From positions 1-19,476 of the forward strand of contig LGRX02027722.1 in assembly GCA_001247695.2 (NCBI GenBank): a stretch of 19,476 nt of DNA, given 5' to 3'. The notes below the pieces were generated by a model. The model did no database searches. It was not told the DNA's origin and saw only the letters and a program-made list of their open reading frames with translations. Below are positions 8,104-16,179 of this stretch, one piece after another. Within the stretch, counting starts at the first letter, position 1; every line of letters begins with the position of its first letter. Position numbers and translations under genes: made by a program. This DNA comes from Cymbomonas tetramitiformis. Taxonomy: Eukaryota; Chlorophyta; Pyramimonadophyceae; Pyramimonadales; Pyramimonadaceae.

Positions 8104-8172
8104 AAGATGATTTATGCTCAATATTGTTACATCTCATTACATTACGTTAAGTGCGCAAACAGGCCGAGCATG

Positions 8173-8568
8173 TTAATTGGTGTCTTCTTCGCTAGTTTCA
8201 CTAACATACTCCTCATCATCGTCGGACGGATCCGTGTGTGTCGGACACTCCGCCTCCGATTCCACAATTTGTGCATGCTCCTGCCACTCCAGCCAATGCT
8301 CCCTTCGCGGGTGGTACAGCCGCACGACCACGTAACCGTTTGGGGGCCGCTCTCCAAATTCTCCATCATACGTCCCTTCAGGAACATCATGTTCCGTGGG
8401 CGCCGCGGTCCATACGTGGTCTGGGTTGAATCCGACAATTTTCGCTTCGATAATCCAGGGCGCCGGTACGAACCGGCTTTCATGAAGCGTCACCGACCAT
8501 CCAATACGCACAGGCAGCGAGCCCCCGTTCTCCGTGTTGACCCATGTATGCTGCCACGCATACCACAA
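8173..8568 (-). CDS. Small Trp-rich protein with acidic tail, unknown function; start unresolved
   Basis: An open frame of about 131 codons ends at 8173. It is Trp-rich (WQHTWVN, PAPWIIEAKIVGF, REHWLEWQEHAQIVE) and ends in a strongly acidic tail (DPSDDDEEYVSETSEED). The body could be a small beta-rich, SH3- or chromo-like fold, but I do not recognise a family. The frame contains no ATG at all and a TGA lies just upstream, so translation must begin in an upstream exon. A possible acceptor, GCGTGGCAG/CATACATGG, falls near 8547, and a full repeat-family copy lies immediately upstream at 8599-8831. The tail of the protein is loosely like that of the gene at 9502-10044. The composition suggests a real coding exon. 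Exon structure and function are unknown. Confidence 0.45.
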   Translation of the reverse strand: MWYAWQHTWVNTENGGSLPVRIGWSVTLHESRFVPAPWIIEAKIVGFNPDHVWTAAPTEHDVPEGTYDGEFGERPPNGYVVVRLYHPRREHWLEWQEHAQIVESEAECPTHTDPSDDDEEYVSETSEEDTN

Positions 8569-9002
8569 AATACACGTTCAACGATAGGGATCACAACCCC
8601 CATCGCGCGCAGCCTCCCCGCACCCTTTGTCCCTGGGTCCTCTGGTCCTTGCGTGCACACTATGCACCTGTCTACTGTACGCGCACCCTCACCCATCCCT
8701 CCCCACCCACGACTCGCAGCGCCGCTGCTCACCCTTTGGCCGCTGATTCGCAACCGCAGATGAAGCAGCCTATAACACGGCGCCGGGGAGAGCACCGCAC
8801 GCGCCACGCGCCTGATTCGGCGCGGAGCGACGATCGCAACCACAGGTTGATACTTTGAAGGACACCGAAAACATCCACATGATCACTTTTAAAGAACAAA
8901 TAACAAGTTGTAAGTTAACAACCTAACAAAAGGCCAGCGGAGACTCAGTAGCATGTACATAATGTACTATTCACATAATGTACACACATGTTGAAAAGAG
9001 GT
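8569..9002. other. Intergenic stretch with one full repeat-family copy
   Basis: A 233-bp repeat-family copy (8599-8831), then an AT-rich segment (8850-9002) that is the 3' flank of the RING-like gene. No gene is seen. Confidence 0.5.
8599..8831 (-). mobile_element. Full-length single copy of the dispersed GC-rich element
   Basis: A complete unit (core from 8738) equivalent to one 223-bp array monomer. It is flanked by imperfect 10-bp direct repeats GATCACAACC (8589-8598) and GATCGCAACC (8832-8841), one mismatch, consistent with an aged target-site duplication. It lies directly upstream of the small Trp-rich gene. Confidence 0.55.
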
Positions 9003-9248
9003 TCACTCAAACCACTTCTGCCTACAGCATGGGCACGTCACCCACCTCGAGGAGGCAAGGGTTTCTACAAGCAAAGAAAAATACCAAATATGCATGTATT
9101 TCTCTTTACACTCGCATCCTAGGCCACCGCAGTCCACTACATCCTCCGGATCCACTTCCTCTAAACACACTATGCAGAACGCCTCCTCGGATCTGGGGAA
9201 AAAAGATTCTCTGGACGTCCTCCCACGTGTATTCCTCCTCCATTGCAT
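9003..9248 (-). CDS. Small RING-like zinc-finger protein, possible E3 ubiquitin ligase
   Basis: From ATG 9248 the frame gives 81 residues, ending at 9003. Cys/His ligands follow a RING-like order: CIVC (25, 28), C40, C45, C47, H53, then C72-P-C74-C75 near the end (TCPCCRQKW). RING domains usually recruit E2 ubiquitin-conjugating enzymes. The H53 pattern is atypical, so RING-like is safer than RING. The N-terminus is odd: an overlapping ATG at 9243 has a better start context and reads MEEEYTWEDVQRIFFP in another frame. That frame runs into the zinc-finger frame at a homopolymer (G4A6 at 9195-9204 on plus), which suggests a one-base change there. The neighbour at 9502 lies upstream and the OTU gene is downstream on the same strand. 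Confidence 0.55.
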   Translation of the reverse strand: MQWRRNTRGRTSRESFFPRSEEAFCIVCLEEVDPEDVVDCGGLGCECKEKYMHIWYFSLLVETLASSRWVTCPCCRQKWFE

Positions 9249-9501
9249 CTCCCTGTGCAAGCCCGTGACCTAGGGTCAATTTGCCATAACGTCACGCAGT
9301 TCCTCCTAAACATCCTGCTATAACCAGCCGCCGTGCCACCATGCACACCGGCCTCCCCGCGCCCATGGTTCTTGTTTATTATTATTATTTATTTGTATAT
9401 TTCTACACAATACGCACACACAATACGCACGCATACATCTGTTATAAACGTATGTCTTCATCAATTACGGTTGGTGAGGTATGTTTTTGCCTAGTTGTCC
9501 A
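9249..9501. other. Short AT-rich intergenic segment
   Basis: 3' flank of the gene ending at 9502 and 5' flank of the RING-like gene. It contains AATAAA hexamers on the minus strand within an ATT-repeat (about 9375-9394) and an imperfect CACAATACG repeat. No gene is seen. Confidence 0.45.
9375..9394 (-). terminator. Candidate poly(A) signals AATAAA in an ATT-rich run
   Basis: The minus strand has AAATAAATAATAATAATAAAC, giving two AATAAA-type hexamers about 110-130 bp past the stop at 9502. Confidence 0.35.
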
Positions 9502-10044
9502 CTACTTGGATTTCACTATGCGGCAGCCACGGTCTTTCTCTACCGAAAAGTGTAGGACACCAGCTAGCACCTCATGCTGCCACAGCTCCTCCTCGTCCCC
9601 GTCCCAAGGGTATCGAACTTTATACAGCAGCCGGGGCTGCCCTTCTGCAGGCACGGTGACCCGATGCACTTCTGGGAACCCGTGGTCAATGGCACCGGGA
9701 GGGATGAACTGCCGCTCAGAAACATAAAAATTGATACCCCTACCCGGCGGCGAGGTGACGATCGGTACGTAACCCGTGACCCAAGGACCTTCGTATTCTT
9801 CTACTTCGCCGCCCACCTCGTTGACCCACTTGGCGGACAACACTTGCGCCCCATACCATGTCCGTCCATAAGCTGACGGATATGGATACAGCCGTCGCGC
9901 TACATAAGACCCTACATATGGCCAGCCGTCGCTGGTCGCCTGGTCATATGCCCGTCCGCCGGCAGCCTTCCACAAAGCCTGTCCCACCCATGACTCGCGG
10001 TTCACCACTTGGCCGCTGATTCGCACCCGCAGATGAGCCAGCAT
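9502..10044 (-). CDS. Small Trp/Tyr-rich protein of unknown function, start codon inside a repeat copy
   Basis: ATG 10044 gives 180 residues. The first 14 or so (MLAHLRVRISGQ) are read from the repeat core at 10011-10110. The rest is unique and Trp/Tyr/Pro-rich (SDGWPYVGSYVARRLYPYP, RTWYGAQVLSAKWVN, GPWVTGYVPIV), ending in an acidic then basic tail (DGDEEELWQHE, RGCRIVKSK). No family is recognised. The C-terminal part (LLYKVRYPW...ELWQHEVLAGVLHF) is loosely like the end of the protein at 8173-8568 (YVVVRLYHP...WLEWQEHAQIVE), so the two may be distant paralogues. This repeat copy has base changes that create the ATG; most copies lack it. The start could instead be in an upstream exon. The frame stays open further upstream only because it runs through repeat. 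Confidence 0.5.
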   Translation of the reverse strand: MLAHLRVRISGQVVNRESWVGQALWKAAGGRAYDQATSDGWPYVGSYVARRLYPYPSAYGRTWYGAQVLSAKWVNEVGGEVEEYEGPWVTGYVPIVTSPPGRGINFYVSERQFIPPGAIDHGFPEVHRVTVPAEGQPRLLYKVRYPWDGDEEELWQHEVLAGVLHFSVEKDRGCRIVKSK

Positions 10045-12490
10045 AGGGCATGGCGCCGGGGAGACCGCCGCACGCGCCACGCGCCTGATTCGGCGCGGAG
10101 CGGAGCAGCCTCCCCGCACCCTTGGTCCCTGGGTCCTATGGTCCTTGCGGGCACGCTTTGCACCTATCTACCGTACGCGCACCCTCCGCCATCCCTCGCC
10201 ACCCACCACTCGCAGCGCCGCTGCTCACTCTTTGGCCGCTGATTCGCAACCGCAGATGAAGCAGCATAAGGCACGGCGCCGGGGAGAGCGCCGCACGCGC
10301 CAAGCGCCTGATTCGGCGCGGAGCGGAGCAGCCTCCCCGCACCCTTTGTCCCTGGGTCCTATGCTCCTTGCGTGCACGCTATGCACCTATCTACCGTACG
10401 CGCACCCTCGCGCATTCCTCCCCACCCACCACTCGCAGCGCCGCTGCTCACTCTTTGGCCGCTGATTCGCAACCGCAGATGAAGCAGCATAAGGCACGGC
10501 GCCGAAGAGAGCGCTGCACGCGCCACGCACCTGATTCGGCGCGGAGCGGAGCAGCCTACCCGCACCCTTGGTCCCTGGGTCCTATGGTCCTTGCGTGCAC
10601 GCTATGCACCTATCTACCGTACGCGCACCCTCCCCCATCCCTCCCCACCCACCACTCGCGGCGCCGCTGCCCACTCTTTGGCCGCTGATTCGCAACCGCA
10701 GATGAAGCAGCATAAGGCACGGCGCCGGGGAGAGCGCCGCACGCGCCACGCGCCTGATTCGGCGCGGAGCGAAGCAGCCTCCCCGCACCCTTGGTCCCTG
10801 GGTCCTATGGTCCTTGCGGGCACGCTTTGCACCTATCTACCGTACGCGCACCCTCCGCCATCCCTCCCCACCCACCACTCGCAGCGCCGCTGCTCACTCT
10901 TTGGCTGCTGATTCGCAACCGCAGATGAAGCAGCATAAGGCACGGCGCCGGGGAGAGCGCCGCACGCGCCACGCGCCTGATTCGGCGCGGAGCGGAGCAG
11001 CCTCCCCGCACCCGTGGTCCCTGGGTCCTATGCTCCTTGCGTGCACGCTTTGCACCTATCTACCGTACGCGCACCCTCCGCCATCCCTGCTCACGGCCTG
11101 CTCACTAAACTGGCCGGTAGTTGCCGCTGCTAGCGACCATATGAAACACTTACCATCGCCGGGGACTATTACAAGCAGCCATGTGCGTAGAGAGCAGCGA
11201 GAGTGGCCCTACAAAAACACGCGAACGGACACTGTGACAGGGGCATACACTCGATGGCTGTGGAAGCATGCGCAGCTCGGGACCGACATCGCCAGGTATC
11301 CATGGCCCTGTCGATGGCCCGGGGAGAGCCACTCTTTGGCCGCTGCTCACCCTTTGGCCGCTGATTCGCAACCGCAGATGACGCAGCATAAGGCACAGCG
11401 CCGGGGAGAGTGCCGCACGCGCCACGCGCCTGATTCGGCGCGGAGCGGAGCAGCCTCGCCGCACGCTTTGTCCCTGGGTCCTATGGTCCTTGCGTGCACA
11501 CTATGCACCTATCTACCGTACTCACACCCTCGCGCATCCCTCCCCACCCACGACCTGCAGCGCCGCTGCTCACCCTTTGGCCGCTGATTCGCAACCGCAG
11601 ATGAAGCAGGATAAGGCACAGCGCCGGGGAGAGCGCCGCACGCGCCACGCGCCTGATTCGGCGCGGAGCGGAGCAGCCTCCCCGCACCCTTTGTCCCTGG
11701 GTCCTATGGTCCTTGCGTGCACACTATGCACCTATCTACCGTACGCGCACCCTCGCGCATCCCTCCCCACCCACGACCTGCAGCGCCGCTGCTCACCCTT
11801 TGGCCGCTGATTCGCAACCGCAGATGAAGCAGCATAAGGCACGGCGCCGGGGAGAGCGCCGCACGCGCCACGCGCCTGATTCGGCGCGGAGCGGAGCAGC
11901 CTCCCCGCACGCTTTGTCCCTGGGTCCTATGGTCCTTGCGTGCACACTATGCACCTATCTACCCTCGCGCATCCCTCCCCACCCACGACCTGCAGCGCCG
12001 CTGCTCACCCTTTGGCCACTGATTCGCAACCGCAGATGACGCAGCATAAGGCACGGCGCCGGGGAGAGTGCCGCACGCGCCACGCGCCTGATTCGGCGCG
12101 GAGCGGAGCAGCCTCCCCGCACCCTTTGTCCCTGGGTCCTATGGTCCTTGCGAGCACACTATGCACCTATCTACCGTACGCGCACCCTCGCGCATCGCTC
12201 CCCACCCACGACCTGCAGCGCCGCTGCTCACCCTTTGGCCGCTGATTCGCAACCGCAGATGAAGCAGGATAAGGCACAGCGCCGGGGAGAGCGCCGCACG
12301 CGCCACGCGCCTGATTCGGCGCGGAGCGGAGCGGCCTCCCCGCACCCTTGGTCCCTGGGTCCTATGTTCCTTGCGTGCACCCTATGCACCTTTCTACAAA
12401 GAAATACACAAAGATATATGCCGGGGAAAAAAAACAATCCCACCCATGACTCGCTGTCCACCCCTTGGCCGCTGATTCGCAACCGCAGAT
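9989..12490 (-). repeat. Tandem array of a 223-bp GC-rich unit, about 11 copies
   Basis: Core starts (GGCCGCTGATTCGC on plus, with minor variants) fall at 10011, 10234, 10457, 10680, 10903, 11356, 11579, 11802, 12014, 12237 and 12467. Spacing is 223 bp except 453 (an insertion), 212 (an 11-bp deletion) and 230 (the last unit). The first and last copies share a diverged leader (CCCACCCATGACTCGC) absent from inner units, so the array is bounded by matching ends. Each core contains CTGATTCG twice about 80 bp apart, and two short GC-rich stems (CGCGCC/GGCGCG and CGGCGC/GCGCCG). Open frames on both strands recur at 223-bp steps and are by-products of the repeat. No gene is called inside. Confidence 0.9.
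11087..11340. other. Unique insertion inside the 223-bp array
   Basis: About 250 bp of non-repeat sequence interrupts one unit between the cores at 10903 and 11356. On the minus strand it contains a strong donor CGATG/GTAAGTG (intron side from 11153), so it may carry a captured exon. No protein is recognised. The boundaries are approximate, and short direct duplication of CTTTGGCCGCTG is seen at its right side. Confidence 0.5.
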
Positions 12491-12555
12491 GAACAGTCGC
12501 CCGACAAGCTGCTGACCAGGCACCCGCGGAGTGGCGGCTGCGTTCACTAGATGAA

Positions 12556-12570
12556 GGGCGGGCGGGCGGG
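12556..12570 (+). other. Canonical G-quadruplex motif
   Basis: GGGCGGGCGGGCGGG: four G3 tracts with single-base loops. It is followed at once by the perfect 12-bp palindrome TCCCGTACGGGA (12572-12583). Confidence 0.6.
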
Positions 12571-12610
12571 ATCCCGTACGGGAAGGGAGGGGAAGGAAAA
12601 GTTCACGGTC

Positions 12611-12814
12611 TTACCGGGTTTTCCTCGACCACTCCTCCAGCGACCGGGGGGAGGCCGCCTCCCTGCACGGTTGCAGCTTCGGAGGCCTGCGCACCAGCTC
12701 ACGAAAGCATGTTTGAATCCACTGCGGAAACCATGGGATATTCCCACAGCAGTGACATCCCACAGCGTGCATGCCGGAAAACAGGGGAGTCCGCATACCT
12801 GAATGAATACGCAC
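12611..12814 (-). CDS. Possible exon of an unknown Cys/Trp-containing protein
   Basis: A minus-strand frame is open from just after a TAG upstream of 12814 to a stop at 12611. It reads as plausible protein (VGCHCCGNIPWFPQWIQTC, FRELVRRPPKLQPC, SLEEWSRKT), with clustered Cys that could bind zinc. The stop lies inside a good donor, CCCG/GTAAGACC (intron from 12614), the same kind of donor used by the gene at 14.7 kb, so the frame probably ends by splicing. A possible acceptor into a downstream exon is CATCTAG near 12548, leading into the terminal repeat copy, but that continuation is unconvincing. No start is identified (first ATG about 12796). Another frame on the same strand (12547-12882) is open but reads less like protein. 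Confidence 0.3.
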   Translation of the reverse strand: MRIHSGMRTPLFSGMHAVGCHCCGNIPWFPQWIQTCFRELVRRPPKLQPCREAASPRSLEEWSRKTR

Positions 12815-13569
12815 AGCCGGTGACTTTTCCTAAGCACGTGATTCCGCACCAGGGCGCAGTCACCGGCTGTGTGTATCCACATATTCGCTGACCACCTATT
12901 TACGCAGAAACTTTCAGGAGCCGTCCGCTCTTTCCGTCGAACAGCGGTTAACTAATTAAGCCACGAACCTATCCAACATGCACATCCACAAGAGACAAGC
13001 ATGGGGCACGTAACCTTTGGAGCGAGTGCGGCCTGGCCTGCCTCGCTGCCAACCGTGGCCGTCCTTGCCCGTTTAGGTGCACCTTGTTCAGCAGCGCCCG
13101 TTGCTCCTGTCCGGGTACTCTCCATTCTTAAGTACCAGTACTCGCTTTTAAAAGTAAACTACCTGTTCTGCATACATTGCAACAGAACTGCTTTCTGTCA
13201 CCCGCGTGATTCAAGAAAAAAGTAAAACTACTTACCAGCCATTTTCTTTCTCGACCTTCTGCTACTTAAATTAAATAAACAAAAAAATAAACTGTTACAG
13301 TTTAACTGTTTTTTGAAAACTTCAACTTCAAGAACCTAACTTGGTTTCTTGGCTACGTTACCTCTATCTCTTACCAGCTATGGTGCGCGTGGCCACTAAA
13401 ATCGGCTACCTTTCGGCTCCCTACTGGTTTAGCCGAGACAGGTATGATACGATCTGTATGTGACGCATCCCACCTATCTACTGAACGATGATGTATACCC
13501 CTGCCTGCGTTCATACCTGGCCGCCATTCGCCAGTCGCTCCACTCCCGTCAATTCTACCTTGGCCACAG
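12815..13569. other. Intergenic stretch without a supported gene
   Basis: It becomes AT-rich after 13200. It contains AAACTGTTACAGTTT (6-bp arms, near 13290) and two CTTACCAGC motifs (13231, 13370) that on the minus strand look like donor sites. At the first, ATGGCTG/GTAAGT could be a minimal first coding exon. Short frames here have no recognisable protein. Confidence 0.4.
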
Positions 13570-13589
13570 ACCAGAGAATTGCACATCTA

Positions 13590-13915
13590 CCATTCAGGAT
13601 CCTCGTTTACCACGGTTTACCAGCTCCGTCTCTATATTTATACTACATTGCGAAGTTTTATATCCATTTACCATTAGGCCACGACCATTCACCATTCCAG
13701 ATCCTCGTTTACCACGCTCCGTTCTGAAATTACCAGGCTTTTACCATGCTTCAACCTATGTTACCGCAAATTACCAATGATTTACCGTCAGTTATTTTTT
13801 TTTTATAAATATTTTAACGTTTACCACCTGATTACCACCCCACATAGGGGCTTACCGCCGTTTACCACCAGTTTACCACATTTTAACACCAGTTTACCAC
13901 ATTCTACCACGATTC
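13590..13915. repeat. Cluster of short TTTACCA-type motifs, possible subterminal repeats
   Basis: At least 15 copies of TTACC(A/G), mostly GTTTACCAC, occur in about 325 bp, all in one orientation. It includes a 17-bp exact direct repeat GATCCTCGTTTACCACG at 13598-13614 and 13700-13716, and a locally tandem CCAGTTTACCACATT. Such clusters near element ends bind transposase in several DNA transposon families. Alternatively it is a degenerate satellite or a 3'-UTR feature of the adjacent minus-strand gene. Confidence 0.6.
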
Positions 13916-16026
13916 CTTCTCAGTGTGTTTCCGAATCCCCTTCGGGTTCTTGCTACCTTCACCTGCATGGTTGCCGGGTACTTTCTGCTTCGCGTAAGGA
14001 GTACTGTCCGAGAGCTGCAACGGTGCACCACTTGACATGACATATGCCGTCACCGTGCCCACCAAACGGAAGGTGAGCCCCGCTGAGAAGTTGGAGGAGG
14101 CGAGAGTCCAGTAGTTGGTGTCGCCAACCTTTGCCGCTGTCCTCGCCCCACCTGGCAGCTCCGAGCGCCTCTGCTCCTCGGCCGCGATCTTTTCCCAGGC
14201 AAAAGCCAATACCTGCTTAAAGCCTTGATACCTCTCGGCCTCCTCGGCTATTTCCCCATCGGCAAAGGGCAGCTTCGGGGGTAACGTTTTGACGTCGCCG
14301 TCTGCATAATCGGGCAGGCGGATGTCGTGGGCGTACACCTTGTTGCTCTGCAGCTGCAGAAACGGGTATCTGTCGCAAAAGTGCTCCTCCCGCTTGAGCG
14401 TGACATGTCGGTTCTGAAGCAGAGGGGTTTGAAACATGACGTATTCGGCCATGTTCCCGTCATGCTTCTCGCTCAACAAAGTGGCATGCCACTGCCCCGA
14501 GCTGCCTTGGCTCAAGTTGGCGCAAACGAACCGGATTGTGGCGCCGTGTAGATCAAGACCAGCCTCCTGCCCAAGGTCCATCACTGTTTCTACTTGCATG
14601 CCCTGTACCAAGGGCATGCGATACGTAAGTTTCTTCTCCCGGGTGAACTGTGCCTCGAGGTAGACGTACACCTGTAGAAGCCACCATTTCGAACTAAATA
14701 AAAGTTACAGGCCAAATAAAAGCAAACAAAGTGATTTTCAAAGGCAGGCCGGTCGCTTACCGGCTGTTTCCCGTTCACCAAACGAGGCACCAACTCCGTT
14801 CGCGCGTTCTTGACGTTGGTACGATGCACGTTCGAAGTATCTTCCTGCGCCATCTCGTCGAAGGACAGATATTCGGGGTCATCCGCAGATGGACCCCGTA
14901 CGACTTGAAAGTCGACCGCTGCTCGAACATCTTCATCCTCACGGAAGACGAAGGTGATGTCCTTGACGTCCCCGTGCTGGCAGGTGAGGTACGCGATTGC
15001 ATCCCCAAACGTGCGGAACACACCTGGATTGCCTGGTTTTCGTAGGTTGAAGATTACCACGCGATCCGCAACCGCATGCCCGGACGCAGGAGGCCTCCAG
15101 ATCTGCTTGAGCCACGCCAGTCCCACTACCAGAGGCAACCCTAGGCTGTTGACCTCCTCAAACTCAAGCAGAAACAATTTTCTACCCTCCCTTGCCTTCG
15201 ACCTAGGCTGCTCCAAGCCGTCATCCTTGTCGACCTGGTGGGGTGTGTCCACGATGACGCGGTTGTCCTCCTCCCCGGGTTGGGGCCCGTACCGCTCCTG
15301 GCACAACGTCAGCATATTACTGACGATGTTTTTTTCGTCCGCCTTGTATAGTTTGCTTTCAAAAACATTATATTTGGACCCGTCCTCCAAGCATTTCAGC
15401 AGGAGCTCTTTCCCACAGCCATTTTCCAGTCCGAAGTCTGCATGTATGATTACGGGCTTGCCGTCCCCATCCTTCAGACCGCCCTGGTCCAAGCACTGCC
15501 CCAAAAGCACGTACTCCCACCCATCGGCCGTGACCTTTACCAGCTCCTGGCAGGTGATCAGCCCCAGCGAAACAAGGTCCACGCTGAACGCATCTAATTC
15601 AGCGTGGACCTGCAACTGATCCAAGGGGTTGCCGTCCTCCTCGTAAGGCAACAAATTCTCTGCGGCTTCCACCTCTTCTGCGAGGTTTTGCGCCGCATGT
15701 GCTTCTTCTGCTGTAACCGGAAGATCGGGTGCTTTTTTTGCGGGGGCATTATCGGATCCATCGGAGGCATCATCAACACAATATTCCTCCATTTTTTCAG
15801 TTACCCTTAAAATTGAGTCATCTGTAAAAAGCTTAGTCTCTAGAATGTGTTTCCACAAGGGGCCTTTCAATCCATAGTTATCCCATGTTAGAATAATCTC
15901 GCTCACATCTGCCGCTAAGTCATAAGGAACGATACACTTGCCCTCGTTTACGAGCTTTTTTTCTAATATCTTCTCCAAATCGGGAAGGGCCTTATCCAAC
16001 AGTTCTTGTACGGAAGCTAAACCCAT
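13904..16026 (-). CDS. Unknown two-exon protein (677 aa), transposon-linked partner gene
   Basis: Exons 16026-14761 and 14671-13904, joined in phase 0 across an 89-bp intron. ATG 16026 has A at -3 and G at +4. The protein has a helical, charged N-terminus (SVQELLDKALPDLEKILEKK), an acidic Glu/Ala-rich coiled-coil-like stretch near residues 110-150, a segment IIHADFGLENGCGKELLLKC near 200, VIVDTPH near 262, and a mixed alpha/beta C-terminal half. The last two motifs faintly recall P-loop NTPase motifs but do not fit a Walker A (no GxxxxGK[ST]). The C-terminus is basic. I do not recognise the family. It diverges from the transposase gene and shares its palindrome-rich upstream region, with a strong hairpin 36-120 bp upstream of its ATG. 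That context suggests an accessory protein of the same mobile element. Confidence 0.75.
14672..14760 (-). other. Intron of the partner gene (89 bp)
   Basis: Donor CAGCCG/GTAAGC at 14760, acceptor GGCTTCTACAG ending at 14672, phase 0. It is AT-rich relative to the flanking exons. Splicing joins two long open frames that otherwise stop or lack a start. Confidence 0.8.
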
Positions 16027-16061
16027 TATTCTTGAACACGAAAGCGCAGAATATAAAGTGA

Positions 16062-16146
16062 AATCTTGCGGTTTTTCGTCACCGGTACCCAGACAATAAA
16101 TTGTTTAAAAACTACCTGGGCACCGGTGACGAAAAACCGCAAGATT
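16062..16146. repeat. Long inverted repeat / hairpin: 31-bp arms, one mismatch, 23-nt loop
   Basis: Arms 16062-16092 and 16116-16146 are reverse complements except at one base (A versus G within CCGGT-CCCAG). The loop is AT-rich. The inner arms contain GGTGACGAA, which shares GTGACGAA with every 42-bp unit further right. It lies 36-120 bp upstream of the partner gene ATG, so it could be a promoter element, a 5' UTR hairpin or a protein-binding site. Confidence 0.9.
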
Positions 16147-16179
16147 GTGTCAAGGTGGTAACAATCTACCAAAGTCCTC

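Larger units (their letters stand above)
7738..8172. other. Intergenic stretch upstream of the OTU gene
   Basis: Contains a repeat-family copy (core 7832-7935) and a CA/GCAC microsatellite (8062-8103). The 3' flank of the small gene ending at 8173 has several TGTAA pentamers on the minus strand, which serve as poly(A) signals in some green algae. The frame upstream of 7737 is open through the repeat copy to an ATG at 7986. Confidence 0.5.

Noticed and set aside
10136..12345. Recurring 68-106-codon frames on both strands at 223-bp spacing
   Set aside because: By-products of the tandem repeat; identical composition in every copy and no independent coding evidence.
9989..12490. CRISPR-like array
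   Set aside because: The units are adjacent 223-bp monomers without short repeats and unique spacers; eukaryotic context.
12551..12802. Plus-strand frame beginning MKGGRAGSRTGREG
   Set aside because: Starts in the G-quadruplex low-complexity run, has a biased composition and lies opposite a more protein-like minus frame.
13001..13225. Plus-strand 74-codon frame
   Set aside because: No recognisable features, in an AT-rich intergenic region, no supporting context.
14510..14519. TTGGCTCAAG, similar to the end of the dinoflagellate spliced leader
   Set aside because: Only 10 bases and inside clear coding sequence of the partner gene; likely chance. The introns here also use ordinary GT donors.
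15390..15460. Walker A-like segment (GLENGCGKE) in the partner protein
   Set aside because: Spacing and the residue after Lys do not fit GxxxxGK[ST]; an NTPase call would be unsupported.
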